Positions 33,975 through 44,041 of a stretch of 64,000 nucleotides of DNA are shown here, piece by piece. Each line of letters begins with the position of its first letter. The stretch's first letter is position 1. The position numbers and the translations under genes were made by a program. The notes beneath the pieces were generated by a model. It did no database searches, was not told where the DNA came from, and saw only the letters and a list, made by a program, of their open reading frames with translations. This stretch comes from Buchnera aphidicola (Aphis aurantii) (GTDB lineage Bacteria; Pseudomonadota; Gammaproteobacteria; Enterobacterales; Enterobacteriaceae): the NCBI RefSeq assembly GCF_039388985.1, contig NZ_CP135021.1:310001-374000 (forward strand). Reading direction: 5' to 3'.

Positions 33975-35741
33975 ATGCGTACTAAATATTGTGGAAATAT
34001 TAAAATAATAGATTTATATAAGTCCGTAGTTATATCTGGATGGGTAAATAAAATAAGAAATTTTGGTCAATTTATTTTTATAGATATCAGAGATAATACA
34101 GGCATTGTACAAGTTATTTTTGAACGAAAAAATCTTACTCTTTTTAATCAAGCATTAAGTTTAAAAAATGAATCATGTGTGCAAGTAACAGGAATTGTTC
34201 AAAAAAGAGATTTAAATAATAAAAATCCAAATCTAAATACTGGAGAAATAGAAATATTAGCCCAAAAAATAAATATTTTTAATATTTCACAACCATTACC
34301 ATTAGATTATTCAAGTAATAACAGTGATGATTTAAAATTAAAGTATCGATATTTAGATCTTCGACAATTTAATTTACTTGAAAATTTAAAAATTAGAAAT
34401 AAAGTGACTTATTTAATAAGAACTTTTATGACAAAAAAAAATTTTTTAGATATAGAAACGCCATTGCTGACTAAATCTACTCCAGAAGGAGCGAGAGATT
34501 ATTTAGTACCAAGCCGAAACTATCCTGGAAAATTTTATGCTTTACCACAATCGCCACAATTATTTAAACAATTATTAATGGTTTCTGGAGTTGATAAATA
34601 TTATCAAATAGTAAAATGTTTTCGAGATGAAGATTTAAGATCTGATCGACAACCTGAATTTACACAAATTGATATTGAAGCATCATTCACAAATTCAAAA
34701 AACATTCGAAAAATTATAGAACAATTAATAAAAAAAATTTGGTTGAAAATACTCAATTATAATTTAAATAAATTTCCTATATTATCTTATAATCAAGCAA
34801 TTCATCAATATGGGTCAGATAAACCTGATTTACGTAACCCTCTAAAAATAATTGATATATTTAATATTTTTAATAAAAAAAAATTTTTAGAATTTTTTAA
34901 GTTAAACTTATCAAAAAAAAACAGAATAGCTTTATTATGTTTTCCTAGTGGTGAAAAAATCAGCCGAAAAAAAATTGAACAATACTGTAGTTATGTAAAT
35001 AAATTTGGTGCAAAAAAATTATTTTATATAAAAATTAAAAAAATTGAAATAGGCCAAGAAGGTATTCAAAGTTCAATCAACCACATTTTAAATCAAGCAA
35101 TATTAAATAAAATTATAAAACAAACTAACGCTAAAAATGGAGATATCTTATTTATCATAGCTGATATAGAAAATGTTGTGAATCATGCTCTTGGTATGCT
35201 TCGTATAAAATTAGGAGATGATTTTAAAATATTTCAAAAAAATATTTGGAAACCATTATGGGTTATAAATTTCCCTATGTTTAAAAAGGATAAAATTGGT
35301 AATTTTTCTTCAGTTCATCATCCCTTTACCGCTTTTAAAAAAGATCACGAAAAAAAAATGTTTAATGATTTAGATCATGCCATGTCCGATAGTTACGATT
35401 TAGTAATAAATGGATATGAAATTGGAGGAGGATCAGTTAGAATTCATGATTTTAAAATGCAAGAAAAAATTTTTAATATTATTGGTCTAAGTAAAAAAGA
35501 TCAAAAAGAAAAATTTGGATTTTTAATCGAAGCATTTAAATATGGTGCTCCACCTCATGCAGGTATAGCCTTAGGATTAGATCGAATAATAATGTTATTA
35601 AGACAAACTAATAATATTAGAGATGTGATTGCTTTTCCAAAAACAACGTCTGGATCATGCCTCATGACTAGCGCACCAAGCATAATAAAAAGCGAAAATT
35701 TAAGTGAATTAGGTATAAATACTACTAAAAATAAATATTAA
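33975..35741 (+). CDS. aspS: Aspartyl-tRNA synthetase
   Basis: Class IIb synthetase that charges tRNA-Asp. It has an N-terminal OB-fold anticodon domain (about residues 1-110). Motif 2 is FRDEDLRSDRQPEFTQID, a bacterial-type GAD insertion follows, and motif 3 is GIALGLDRIIMLL. It has 588 residues. The insertion domain is markedly more Lys/Asn-rich than the catalytic core. The last bases overlap the end of znuB (convergent, 4 bases). Confidence 0.97.
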   Translation: MRTKYCGNIKIIDLYKSVVISGWVNKIRNFGQFIFIDIRDNTGIVQVIFERKNLTLFNQALSLKNESCVQVTGIVQKRDLNNKNPNLNTGEIEILAQKINIFNISQPLPLDYSSNNSDDLKLKYRYLDLRQFNLLENLKIRNKVTYLIRTFMTKKNFLDIETPLLTKSTPEGARDYLVPSRNYPGKFYALPQSPQLFKQLLMVSGVDKYYQIVKCFRDEDLRSDRQPEFTQIDIEASFTNSKNIRKIIEQLIKKIWLKILNYNLNKFPILSYNQAIHQYGSDKPDLRNPLKIIDIFNIFNKKKFLEFFKLNLSKKNRIALLCFPSGEKISRKKIEQYCSYVNKFGAKKLFYIKIKKIEIGQEGIQSSINHILNQAILNKIIKQTNAKNGDILFIIADIENVVNHALGMLRIKLGDDFKIFQKNIWKPLWVINFPMFKKDKIGNFSSVHHPFTAFKKDHEKKMFNDLDHAMSDSYDLVINGYEIGGGSVRIHDFKMQEKIFNIIGLSKKDQKEKFGFLIEAFKYGAPPHAGIALGLDRIIMLLRQTNNIRDVIAFPKTTSGSCLMTSAPSIIKSENLSELGINTTKNKY

Positions 35742-36535
35742 AATTTTTTAGAAAAAAAAATTTTTATAGTACTTAATAAATAAAGAAAAGATGAAAATAA
35801 TACAATAGATGGACTTGCTGGAACATTAAAAAACATCGATAAAAATATTCCTCCTGTAACAGAAAAAATGCTTATTAAGATTCCAATAATCACCATTTTT
35901 TCTGGAGAATTTGAAAAATGTTGCGCAGTCGCAGGAGGTATAACTAATAAAGAAGTGATTAATAATGCGCCTACAAATTTAATTGCTATAGCAATAGTTA
36001 AAGCAGTTGTTAACATTAAAGTTAAACGTGCATAAAAAATATTTATTCCATCAATTTGAGCTAATTCTGGATTAATAGTAACCAATAAAATCGAATTCCA
36101 ACGAATAATTAAAATAATTAAGACTATTATACTACCCAAGACAATAGTAATTAAATCAGATGTTGTTACAGATAATAAATCACCAAATAAATAGTTATTA
36201 AAATCAATTTTTTTTGAAGTAGAAGCAAAACTAATTAATACTATTCCTAAAGAAATTGAAGTATGTGATATTATAGTTAATATAGTTTCTAATGCAATAG
36301 GAAGCATTCTTTCAAGCCATGTTAAAAAAATAGCAAGTAAACTTATAAAAATCAAAATAATATAAAATGAATTAGTATGAAATATTATAGATATCGATAA
36401 TCCAAGCAAAGATGAATGTGATAGTGTATCACCAAAAGATGACATACGACGCCATACCATAAACGAACCTAGAAGTCCTGTGGCAAGGGAAAGAAAAATT
36501 CCAGATAACCATCCTGCAAATATTAGTTTAAACAT
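35738..36535 (-). CDS. znuB: Zinc ABC transporter permease ZnuB
   Basis: Inner-membrane permease of the ZnuABC zinc importer, with about seven predicted membrane segments across 265 residues. Family motifs include GSFMVWRRMSSFGDTLSHSSLLG near residue 22 (shown in part) and ALLITSLLVIPPATA near residue 190. It lies 31 bases downstream of znuC, the enteric order. The gene overlaps the aspS stop by 4 bases. No znuA-like binding protein gene is present nearby. Confidence 0.93.
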   Translation of the reverse strand: MFKLIFAGWLSGIFLSLATGLLGSFMVWRRMSSFGDTLSHSSLLGLSISIIFHTNSFYIILIFISLLAIFLTWLERMLPIALETILTIISHTSISLGIVLISFASTSKKIDFNNYLFGDLLSVTTSDLITIVLGSIIVLIILIIRWNSILLVTINPELAQIDGINIFYARLTLMLTTALTIAIAIKFVGALLITSLLVIPPATAQHFSNSPEKMVIIGILISIFSVTGGIFLSMFFNVPASPSIVLFSSFLYLLSTIKIFFSKKF

Positions 36536-36566
36536 AATAATACTCTAAAATTTTATTTTATAAAGC

Positions 36567-37283
36567 TTAATATTGATGTATATGATTATGTCTATGATGA
36601 TAAATCGCTATCTCTTGAATGCGTTCCAAACCAAATATCGAAATAAATTCTAAATTTTTAAGTACTTTTTTTGGGCTGCCAGAACAACATATATGCTTAT
36701 TTAAACAAATTACATAATCAGTTCGAGCCATTACAAAATTTAAATCGTGAGAAACTATCAAGATAGTACAATTTAATTCATTGCGTATACAATGAATCAA
36801 GTTATATAAATCTAATTGACCCATCACATCAACTCCTTGTGCTGGTTCATCCAGAACAAGTAAATTAGGATCATTTAGTAACGCTCTAGCTAATAAAATA
36901 CGTTGTATTTCGCCACTAGACAATTTTTGTAAAGGTAAATTTATCAGTGATTCTGCTTTCACTCGTTTTAATATTTGGAAAATATTTGTAGTTTTTTTAT
37001 GTTGAGATAACTGCATAAATCGTTTAACCGTAATAGGTAATAAATTATTCAAATATAATTTTTGTGGAACATATCCAATAGATGTATATGGAGAGCGATA
37101 AACTATTCCTGATGTAGGTTTTATTAAACCTAAAATGACACGTATTAAAGTAGATTTACCAGCTCCATTAGGACCAATTAATGTAACAATACGATTAGAA
37201 TTTAAAGATAATGATATATTATGAAGAATAGAGCGTTCAGAAAAATTAACATAAATATTTTTTAGAGAAACAAATTCTATCAT
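36567..37283 (-). CDS. znuC: Zinc ABC transporter ATPase ZnuC
   Basis: ATP-binding subunit of the zinc importer. Walker A is GPNGAGKSTL near residue 37, the signature is LSSGEIQRILLARALL, Walker B is LLVLDEPAQGVD and the switch is VSHDLNF. The C-terminal tail YHHRHNHIHQY is histidine-rich, as in enteric ZnuC. It has 238 residues. It is co-directional with znuB. In E. coli znuA is divergent from znuC; here that side is a 594-base gene-free gap. Confidence 0.94.
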   Translation of the reverse strand: MIEFVSLKNIYVNFSERSILHNISLSLNSNRIVTLIGPNGAGKSTLIRVILGLIKPTSGIVYRSPYTSIGYVPQKLYLNNLLPITVKRFMQLSQHKKTTNIFQILKRVKAESLINLPLQKLSSGEIQRILLARALLNDPNLLVLDEPAQGVDVMGQLDLYNLIHCIRNELNCTILIVSHDLNFVMARTDYVICLNKHICCSGSPKKVLKNLEFISIFGLERIQEIAIYHHRHNHIHQY

Positions 37284-37877
37284 AAGTAAGTAGACTTTTA
37301 AGTATTATTAGTTTCTTAAATTATAAAATATTTTTTTTAAAATTAATATAAATTTTATTTTTAAAAATAAAAAACTTGATTAACAATATAATATATAATT
37401 AAATTGAATTTTTATTATTCAATAATTTTGCTGAATATTATAATTAAATATGATTTTAAAAATTATATCAATTATGAGATTCAAAAAACTTAAAAAAAAT
37501 ATCTTCAACAAAACTGTATTGTTTGATACAACTTAATTAATTAAAAAAATACTTTACACAAGAATGATAAAATTCATATTATATTTACAACTAAAATAAA
37601 ATTGAAAATAAAAAAACGAATAAATACAGAATTATTAATGATACATTCAAAAATCACTTATCAAGATTAACTTTTCAGATGTTATATATTTCTAAAAAAA
37701 ATAAAAATATTTATTTTATCTTATTAAAAATAATAATAAATCTTCAATGCAATTAAATTTTATTAAAAATATTACAAAAAATAAAATAAAATTTTAGATA
37801 CTAAAAAGTACATAAACAAAAATACAGTTAATCATGCTTAATAATTATTTCAATATTGAAATTTAAGGGTTGAACAA
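37284..37877. other. Gene-free gap at the expected znuA position
   Basis: 594 bases between znuC (minus) and mepM (plus). In E. coli znuA (about 930 bases) occupies exactly this slot. The sequence is AT-rich, with no frame I can match to ZnuA. A short palindrome TTTCAATATTGAAA lies just upstream of mepM. The upstream regions of both flanking genes must be here. Confidence 0.6.
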
Positions 37878-38972
37878 GTGAAAAATATTTATAAAAAAAT
37901 TTTTCTATATTTTAATTATCTTTCCAATTTTTATAATATTTTTATATTTTTTATAAAAACTATCATTACTTCTTTGGTATTATTAAGTTGTAGTATTCTA
38001 TCGGAAGATCAAAAAATATTTTTTAATCAAGTTACTAATACGAAAAAAAACAATCAATGCAAAATTCACCTTCAAGAAAAAGAAAATTATACACCAGAAA
38101 TTGTAAAAAATAAGTTAAAAAAAAATAAAAATATACATATTACCTTGAGACAAGATATACATAAAAATGAAAATTATGTAACATCGAAATTATCAAAAAA
38201 TATGCTTATAAAAAAAACTATTTATATTAAAAAAAATTCTAACTTTTTTAAAAGTGCTTGTGAATCTGGATTGAATTTATTTGATATTAATAGCATTATT
38301 AAAGCTTTAGAATGGAATATAAATTTTCATAAACTCAATATTAATAGTCAGTTTGATTTAGTTTTTTTAAAAGAAAAAATTAACTTAAAAAACAAAAATA
38401 TATTATTAGGTATAAAAATAAATAACTTAAACAAAACCTATTATGCTATTAAAGCGTTTAATGGTAATTTTTATGACATAAATGGTTGTAATCAATCACC
38501 TATGATTATGGATTTTTCACTGCTAAAAAAATATCGAATTTCCTCTCATTTTAATTTACATCGTATTCATCCTGTTACACATTATGAAAGTCGTCATTTA
38601 GGTGTTGATTTAGCAATGCTACAAGGAACTTCAGTACTAGCCACCACTAACGGTAAAATAGTAAAAACAGGATTTAATAAAATTTCAGGTTTATATATAG
38701 TTTTAAATAATAAAAACCAATTTTTAACTAAATATATGCATCTTAAAAAGATTTTTGTAAAAGTAGGTCAAAACATCAAAATACATCAAAAAATTGCATT
38801 ATCTGGTAATACCGGTCGAACAACTGGAGCGCATTTACATTATGAAATTTGGATTAACAATCATGCGATTAACCCAATACATGCTCACTCTTATTTTATA
38901 GAACCATTGACCAAAAAAGAATTAATTGCATATTTCAAAATATCTAAAATAGTTTTATCAAAATTAAAATAG
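37878..38972 (+). CDS. mepM: Murein DD-endopeptidase, LytM/M23 family
   Basis: Zinc peptidase that cuts peptidoglycan cross-links to allow wall growth (formerly YebA). It has an N-terminal membrane anchor (about residues 20-45), a LysM/OapA-like middle region and a C-terminal M23 domain with the zinc ligands in [10 protein letters not shown] and [22 protein letters not shown] lies between. It has 364 residues against about 440 in E. coli, shorter in the N-terminal part. The start is GTG with a strong AAGGG ribosome binding site 8 bases upstream. Confidence 0.93.
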   Translation: MKNIYKKIFLYFNYLSNFYNIFIFFIKTIITSLVLLSCSILSEDQKIFFNQVTNTKKNNQCKIHLQEKENYTPEIVKNKLKKNKNIHITLRQDIHKNENYVTSKLSKNMLIKKTIYIKKNSNFFKSACESGLNLFDINSIIKALEWNINFHKLNINSQFDLVFLKEKINLKNKNILLGIKINNLNKTYYAIKAFNGNFYDINGCNQSPMIMDFSLLKKYRISSHFNLHRIHPVTHYESRHLGVDLAMLQGTSVLATTNGKIVKTGFNKISGLYIVLNNKNQFLTKYMHLKKIFVKVGQNIKIHQKIALSGNTGRTTGAHLHYEIWINNHAINPIHAHSYFIEPLTKKELIAYFKISKIVLSKLK

Positions 38973-39006
38973 CATATTTAAAATATACTTTTTAAGTAAA
39001 ATATAG

Positions 39007-40452
39007 TTAGTAAACGACTTTCAAGATTCTACTAGTATTTGTTTTTCCTGTTTTTCCCATTATATCTCCTTGTGTTACAATAACTAAATCATTATTAAAT
39101 AAAAAACCTTTTTTACATAGTAATATTATAGCTTCATGAGCGGCTTGAACCCCATCATATTTACTATCAAAATAAATAGGAACTACACCTCTGTAAAGAG
39201 TTGATAAATTTAATGTTTTTTTGTTTTTTGATAAAGCAAAAATAGGAAGCCCGGATGTAATTCGAGAAGTCATCAAAGCAGTTTTTCCAGATTCTGTCAT
39301 AGTAACAATTGCTGTAATTCCATTTAAATGATTGGCTGCATACATAGCTGACATTGCAATAGCCTCTTCTATATCATTAAACTTCATATCAATTCGATGC
39401 CTAGAAACATTAATACTGGGTATTTTTTCAGCTCCTATACATACTTTTGCCATATTTAAAACTGTTTCGGATGGATATTTTCCAGAAGCGGTTTCAGCAG
39501 ATAACATAACTGCATCACTTCCATCCAAAACAGCATTTGCAACATCCATTACTTCTGCTCGAGTAGGTAATGGATTGAAAATCATTGATTCCATCATCTG
39601 AGTAGCAGTAATAACTACTTTATTTAATTTTCTAGCACTTCTAATTAAATTTTTTTGAATACCCACAAGTTCTGCATCTCCAATTTCTACACCTAAATCT
39701 CCTCTAGCTATCATAATAGCATCTGAACATAATATTATATCTTCTATAGATTCTTGAGTTCTAACAGCTTCTGCGCGTTCTATTTTTGCTATAATTTTAG
39801 CTTGACTTCCAGCTTTATTTAATAAAAATCTTGCTTTTTTTAAGTCTTCTCCACATCTGGGAAAGGATACAGCTAAATAATCTACATCTATTTGGGACGC
39901 CAATACTATATCTTTTTTATCTTTTTCTGTTAAAGTATTAGCAGACAATCCACCACCTAATTTATTAATGCCTTTATTATTTGATAAAATACCTCCAATA
40001 ATAACTTTAGTAAAGATCTCAGAACCTGTCACTCTAAATACTTTTAATTGTATTTTTCCATCATCTAATAATAAAATATCATTAATATTTAAATCATTTG
40101 GTAATTTTTTATAATCAATGCCAACCCGCTCTTCATTTCCCTCGCTATCTTGTAAATTAGAGTCTAATATAAAAATATCATTTTTATGTAGTAAAACACT
40201 ATTTTTTTTAAATTTAGAAATTCTAATTTTAGGGCCTTGCAAATCACCTAATAAAGCAAAATTACAACTCAATTCTAACATTATCTCTCTTGCTTTTTTT
40301 GCTCTTTCTTTATGTTCTTGATATGAACCATGAGAAAAATTTAAACGAAGAACATTCACTCCAGACTGAATAAGTTTTTTTAAATTATCATCTTTATCTG
40401 TAGCTGGCCCTAAAGTAGCAACAATTTTGGTTCTTCTTAAACGAGTCAACAT
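39007..40452 (-). CDS. pykA: Pyruvate kinase II
   Basis: Last glycolytic enzyme, making pyruvate and ATP from phosphoenolpyruvate. It starts [19 protein letters not shown]; active-site blocks are [45 protein letters not shown] and [11 protein letters not shown]. The frame extends to a GTG at 40458, but that GTG lies inside the GAGG ribosome binding site of the ATG at 40452. The protein is 481 residues. It resembles PykA more than PykF. It is divergent from zwf. Confidence 0.97.
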   Translation of the reverse strand: MLTRLRRTKIVATLGPATDKDDNLKKLIQSGVNVLRLNFSHGSYQEHKERAKKAREIMLELSCNFALLGDLQGPKIRISKFKKNSVLLHKNDIFILDSNLQDSEGNEERVGIDYKKLPNDLNINDILLLDDGKIQLKVFRVTGSEIFTKVIIGGILSNNKGINKLGGGLSANTLTEKDKKDIVLASQIDVDYLAVSFPRCGEDLKKARFLLNKAGSQAKIIAKIERAEAVRTQESIEDIILCSDAIMIARGDLGVEIGDAELVGIQKNLIRSARKLNKVVITATQMMESMIFNPLPTRAEVMDVANAVLDGSDAVMLSAETASGKYPSETVLNMAKVCIGAEKIPSINVSRHRIDMKFNDIEEAIAMSAMYAANHLNGITAIVTMTESGKTALMTSRITSGLPIFALSKNKKTLNLSTLYRGVVPIYFDSKYDGVQAAHEAIILLCKKGFLFNNDLVIVTQGDIMGKTGKTNTSRILKVVY

Positions 40453-40733
40453 AAACACCTCAAAATTTATTTAAGTTAATATATATTTAATATCTTTGCA
40501 TATTGTAAAACTATCTTTGTTAAAAACATATAATATAAAATATCAATCATTTATTTATATATGTTTATTTAGTAAAATTAATGCATAACATATAGTATTA
40601 ATAATACCTGATATTAAAATAAAAATCTTAAAGAATATTTATTTTAATTCATGCTTTTTAAAGTAATTTATTAATTTTTAAATATTTTTACAATTATTAT
40701 AAAATATCATATTTCAAATTAAAGAGAAAATTT

Positions 40734-42209
40734 ATGATCATAGATATAGCTCAAGCTTGTGATTTAGTTATTTTTGGAGCTAAAGGAGATTTAGCACGAA
40801 GAAAGTTATTACCTGCATTATATCAACTAGAAAAATGTAATCAAATACATCCAAATACACGTATTATTGGTGCAGGTCGTGCTAATTGGACTAAAGAAGA
40901 ATATATAGAAACAATAAAAAAAACAACAAAAACTTTTTTAAGAGAAGATATTGATGAACATATTTGGGATAAATTAATTTTTCGTGTACATTTTTTTAAT
41001 ATTGATGTTTTCAAAGAACATTATTTTACCAAACTAAAAAAAATACTCAACCAAACAAACAATATAATTATTTATTATTGCGCGGTTCCACCAAGTGCAT
41101 TTCATGCTATTTTTGAAGGATTAGGGAAAGTCAATTTAAATTTATTTCCATCAAGAATAATTATAGAAAAACCATTAGGAGTATCTTTAAAAACATGCAA
41201 AAAAATTAACGATCAAATAGCTAAATATTTTTTAGAATCTCAAATTTTTAGAATTGATCATTATTTAGGAAAAGAATCAATATTAAATCTTATTTCTTTA
41301 CGTTTTGCTAATTCATTATTTTTTAATAATTGGAATAGGAAAATGATTGACCATATTCAAATAACTGTATCTGAAGAAGTGGGAATTGAAAATCGATGGA
41401 ATTATTTCGATGAAATGGGTCAAACAAGAGATATGGTTCAAAATCATCTTTTACAAATATTAACTATAATTTCAATGGATCAACCTAAAAATATTTCACC
41501 CACAAATATCAGAAACGAAAAAATCAAAATTTTACGTACACTTGACACTATTAATATAGATAATATAAATGAAAAAACTGTAAGAGGTCAATATACTTCG
41601 GGTAATATTCGAGGTAAAAAAGTACCTTCATATATAGAAGAAAATGGAGCTAATCCAAATAGTCAAACTGAAACGTTTGTATGTATTCGAGTAGATTTAA
41701 AAAATGATCAATGGTTAGGTGTACCTTTTTATTTAAGAACAGGAAAAAGACTAGCATATAAATATTCAGAAATAGTAGTTGTTTTTAAAGAAATGCCAAT
41801 AAATTTATTTAATAAACCTAATAATTTATCTCGAAACAAATTAATTATACGATTAGATCCTAATGAAAATATTAAAATAGATTTTTTCAAAAAAACACCA
41901 GGATTTAATGAAATATGTCAATTAACAAGCGATAGAATTGAATTATCTTCTTCTACTAAAACAACTTCAAATCGAATCGATGCTTATGAAAGATTATTGT
42001 TAGAAAGTATGAAAGGATCTCAATCTTTGTTTGTATGTCGAGAAGAAACAGAAGAAGCATGGAAATGGATTGATCCAATTATCGATAGTTGGAAAAAAAC
42101 TAAACAAAATAACTTAAAATTATATCCCGCAGGAACATGGGGGCCAAAAAATTCAGATAAAATAATTATGAAAGATGGAAGGTATTGGCATGAGTTTGAT
42201 TCAAAATAA
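40734..42209 (+). CDS. zwf: Glucose-6-phosphate 1-dehydrogenase
   Basis: NADP-dependent entry enzyme of the oxidative pentose phosphate pathway. The cofactor-binding motif is IFGAKGDLARRKL, and the substrate/catalytic motif is RIDHYLGKE near residue 178; VPFYLRTGKRL follows. It has 491 residues, full length. The next step is Pgl, encoded at 5.8-6.8 kb. The 275-base spacer to pykA must hold both promoters; none stands out. Confidence 0.97.
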   Translation: MIIDIAQACDLVIFGAKGDLARRKLLPALYQLEKCNQIHPNTRIIGAGRANWTKEEYIETIKKTTKTFLREDIDEHIWDKLIFRVHFFNIDVFKEHYFTKLKKILNQTNNIIIYYCAVPPSAFHAIFEGLGKVNLNLFPSRIIIEKPLGVSLKTCKKINDQIAKYFLESQIFRIDHYLGKESILNLISLRFANSLFFNNWNRKMIDHIQITVSEEVGIENRWNYFDEMGQTRDMVQNHLLQILTIISMDQPKNISPTNIRNEKIKILRTLDTINIDNINEKTVRGQYTSGNIRGKKVPSYIEENGANPNSQTETFVCIRVDLKNDQWLGVPFYLRTGKRLAYKYSEIVVVFKEMPINLFNKPNNLSRNKLIIRLDPNENIKIDFFKKTPGFNEICQLTSDRIELSSSTKTTSNRIDAYERLLLESMKGSQSLFVCREETEEAWKWIDPIIDSWKKTKQNNLKLYPAGTWGPKNSDKIIMKDGRYWHEFDSK

Positions 42210-42354
42210 TTTAAAATTTTGAATTAATTAAAAAATTATGTTAATATAAAAATATTTTTTTAAATATTTAAATAAATTACTTATATCGCCAGATTTTTAA
42301 AATTAATTTCAAAAAAAACACTAATTTCGACTGAATTGAGGAAGATAATATCTT

Positions 42355-43239
42355 ATGATACGTATTATTCTTTTCTTGTTAACTAACTTAGCAGTTACAT
42401 CAACATTTGCTTTAATTCTTGCTTTGACAGGAATTAATGCAGATAGTATTTATGGCATATTAATTATTTCTACTTTATTTGGTTTTAGCGGATCTCTTGT
42501 TTCACTGCTTATATCTAAATGGATTGCATTGCGGTCAGTCAATGGTAGAATTATTAAATTTGCTAGTAATGATACAGAAAAATGGCTAATGGAAACTGTA
42601 AAAAAACAATCAGAAAAAAAAGGAATAAAAATACCTCAAATTGCGATATACGATGCTATTAATATTAATGCTTTTGCAACAGGTCCTCGAAGAAATTCTG
42701 CATTAATTGCAGTATCTTCAGGATTGTTAGAAAAAATGACTCGAAACGAAGCCGAAGCAGTGATCGGGCATGAAATTAGTCATATCTCGAATGGTGATAT
42801 GATAACAATGGGATTAATACAAGGGGTAATAAATACTTTTGTGATTTTTATATCGCGTATTGTTTCGCAGATATTAAATAGCATATTTTCAGGAAATAAT
42901 GATGAAAATGATGAAAGTGAAAAACATCCATTTATTTTATTTATTATTTCTACAATATTAGAAATAATCTTTGGTATGTTAGCAAGTATTGTAATTATGT
43001 GGTTTTCTAGACATCGAGAATTTTATGCTGATGCTAGTTCAGCAAAATTAGTAGGTCGTGAAAAAATGATTGCTGCATTAAATAAAATAAAATCAAGTTA
43101 TGAAGAAGCACCTCAAGAATCTGATAGTATTATTGCTTTTTGTATTAATGGTAAATCTAAATCAAAACTGGCATTGTTTGCATCCCACCCTTCTATAGAA
43201 AAAAGAATACAAGCTTTAAATAATAAAAAATATATGTAA
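42355..43239 (+). CDS. htpX: Membrane protease HtpX
   Basis: Zinc metalloprotease of the inner membrane (M48 family) that degrades misfolded membrane proteins. Two membrane segments lie at about residues 5-25 and 35-55. The zinc motif HEISH is in [14 protein letters not shown] near residue 140, and the third ligand glutamate is in [15 protein letters not shown]. Two more hydrophobic segments follow the active site. It has 294 residues. A strong GAGGAAG ribosome binding site precedes the ATG. Confidence 0.95.
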   Translation: MIRIILFLLTNLAVTSTFALILALTGINADSIYGILIISTLFGFSGSLVSLLISKWIALRSVNGRIIKFASNDTEKWLMETVKKQSEKKGIKIPQIAIYDAININAFATGPRRNSALIAVSSGLLEKMTRNEAEAVIGHEISHISNGDMITMGLIQGVINTFVIFISRIVSQILNSIFSGNNDENDESEKHPFILFIISTILEIIFGMLASIVIMWFSRHREFYADASSAKLVGREKMIAALNKIKSSYEEAPQESDSIIAFCINGKSKSKLALFASHPSIEKRIQALNNKKYM

Positions 43240-43256
43240 CTAGATCACAACAAATT

Positions 43257-43284
43257 CTCTTAGTAGAAACATATCTATTAAGAG
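43257..43284 (+). terminator. htpX downstream hairpin
   Basis: A 10-bp stem (CTCTTAGTAG / CTATTAAGAG, one mismatch) with an 8-base loop, 18 bases after the htpX stop. No T-tract follows, so it may act as a processing or stabilising end. Confidence 0.5.
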
Positions 43285-43394
43285 AACATTACATTAAAAA
43301 AATTTTATGAAATTCTTTTAAACTTGTGTTTTTATAAAAAAACGTTTATAATCATTTGAGAAAAATATAGTTGAAAAAAGCAACAGTTCTGTTT

Positions 43395-43499
43395 ATGAAT
43401 GGCATTTTAAAATTAAACAATTTTAGAGTAGAAGATGTTAAAACTTTTCTTGAAAAATCTTAAATTCATGCCTCATGCAGTAATGTTTCTAATTTCTGA
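43395..43499 (+). pseudogene. yobF: Decayed yobF upstream of cspC
   Basis: In E. coli the 47-residue stress protein YobF is encoded just before cspC. Here the frame from the ATG at 43395 reads MNGILKLNNFRVEDVKTFLEKS, stops at TAA (43461), then continues IHASCSNVSNF and stops again at 43497. ASCSNVS is identical, as I recall it, to the E. coli segment PYIGASCSNVSVL. It lies at nearly the same distance from the start codon, and the first stop falls where E. coli has Tyr25. The distance to cspC also fits. The protein is lost, but the region is still the cspC leader and may matter to it. Confidence 0.65.
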
Positions 43500-43535
43500 A
43501 AATAATGAAAAATTAATACTTTTAAAGGAAAAAAA

Positions 43536-43745
43536 ATGAGTAAGATTAAAGGTCAAGTTAAGTGGTTTAACGAATCTAAAGGTTTTGGTTTTATTACGCC
43601 GTCTAATGGAAGTAAAGATGTTTTCGTTCATTTTTCATCTATTCAAGGGAATGGTTTTAAGACTCTATCGGAAGGACAAAATGTAGAATTTGAAATTCAA
43701 GATGGACAAAAAGGTCCTTCTGCAATTAACGTATGTTCTATATAA
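43536..43745 (+). CDS. cspC: Cold-shock-like RNA chaperone CspC
   Basis: Small single-stranded nucleic-acid-binding protein of 69 residues. RNP1 is KGFGFI and RNP2 is VFVHF. The diagnostic residues [11 protein letters not shown] and [16 protein letters not shown] match CspC rather than CspE. An AAAGGA ribosome binding site lies before the ATG. It is strongly conserved and probably highly expressed, with a long leader (the yobF remnant) and a double terminator. Confidence 0.96.
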   Translation: MSKIKGQVKWFNESKGFGFITPSNGSKDVFVHFSSIQGNGFKTLSEGQNVEFEIQDGQKGPSAINVCSI

Positions 43746-43762
43746 AAAATATTTAAAAAAGA

Positions 43763-43812
43763 CCTCTGTTAAAAATCAGAGGGCTTATAAAAATCAGAGG
43801 CTTATTTTTTTT
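43763..43812 (+). terminator. cspC terminator with duplicated right arm
   Basis: CCTCTG (43763-43768) can pair with CAGAGG at 43777-43782 or with a second CAGAGG at 43795-43800. The second copy is followed by CTTATTTTTTTT. The right arm was tandemly duplicated: 43771-43788 and 43789-43805 differ by one G. Confidence 0.7.
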
Positions 43813-44041
43813 GTATACTAACATTACTAACATTTAAAATTAATAATTCATCAAGTTAAATATACTTAAATAAATCAATTATTTTAACTTCGAAGATAAA
43901 TTCTCTCAAAATCTGTTCATCCAAATATATGATCTAGTTATATCTAGACTGTTTTTTAATCTTCTTGAAAATAAAATATAATATTAATATGTAGATAAAT
44001 TAAATACTACGCTGTCCTATTTTTTCTACGGAGTTTTTCTG

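Noticed and set aside
43468..43539. 23-codon frame (MPHAVMFLI...) ending in an ATGA overlap with the cspC start
   Set aside because: It looks translationally coupled, but the other frame carries the YobF-like ASCSNVS segment, and this one matches nothing I know.
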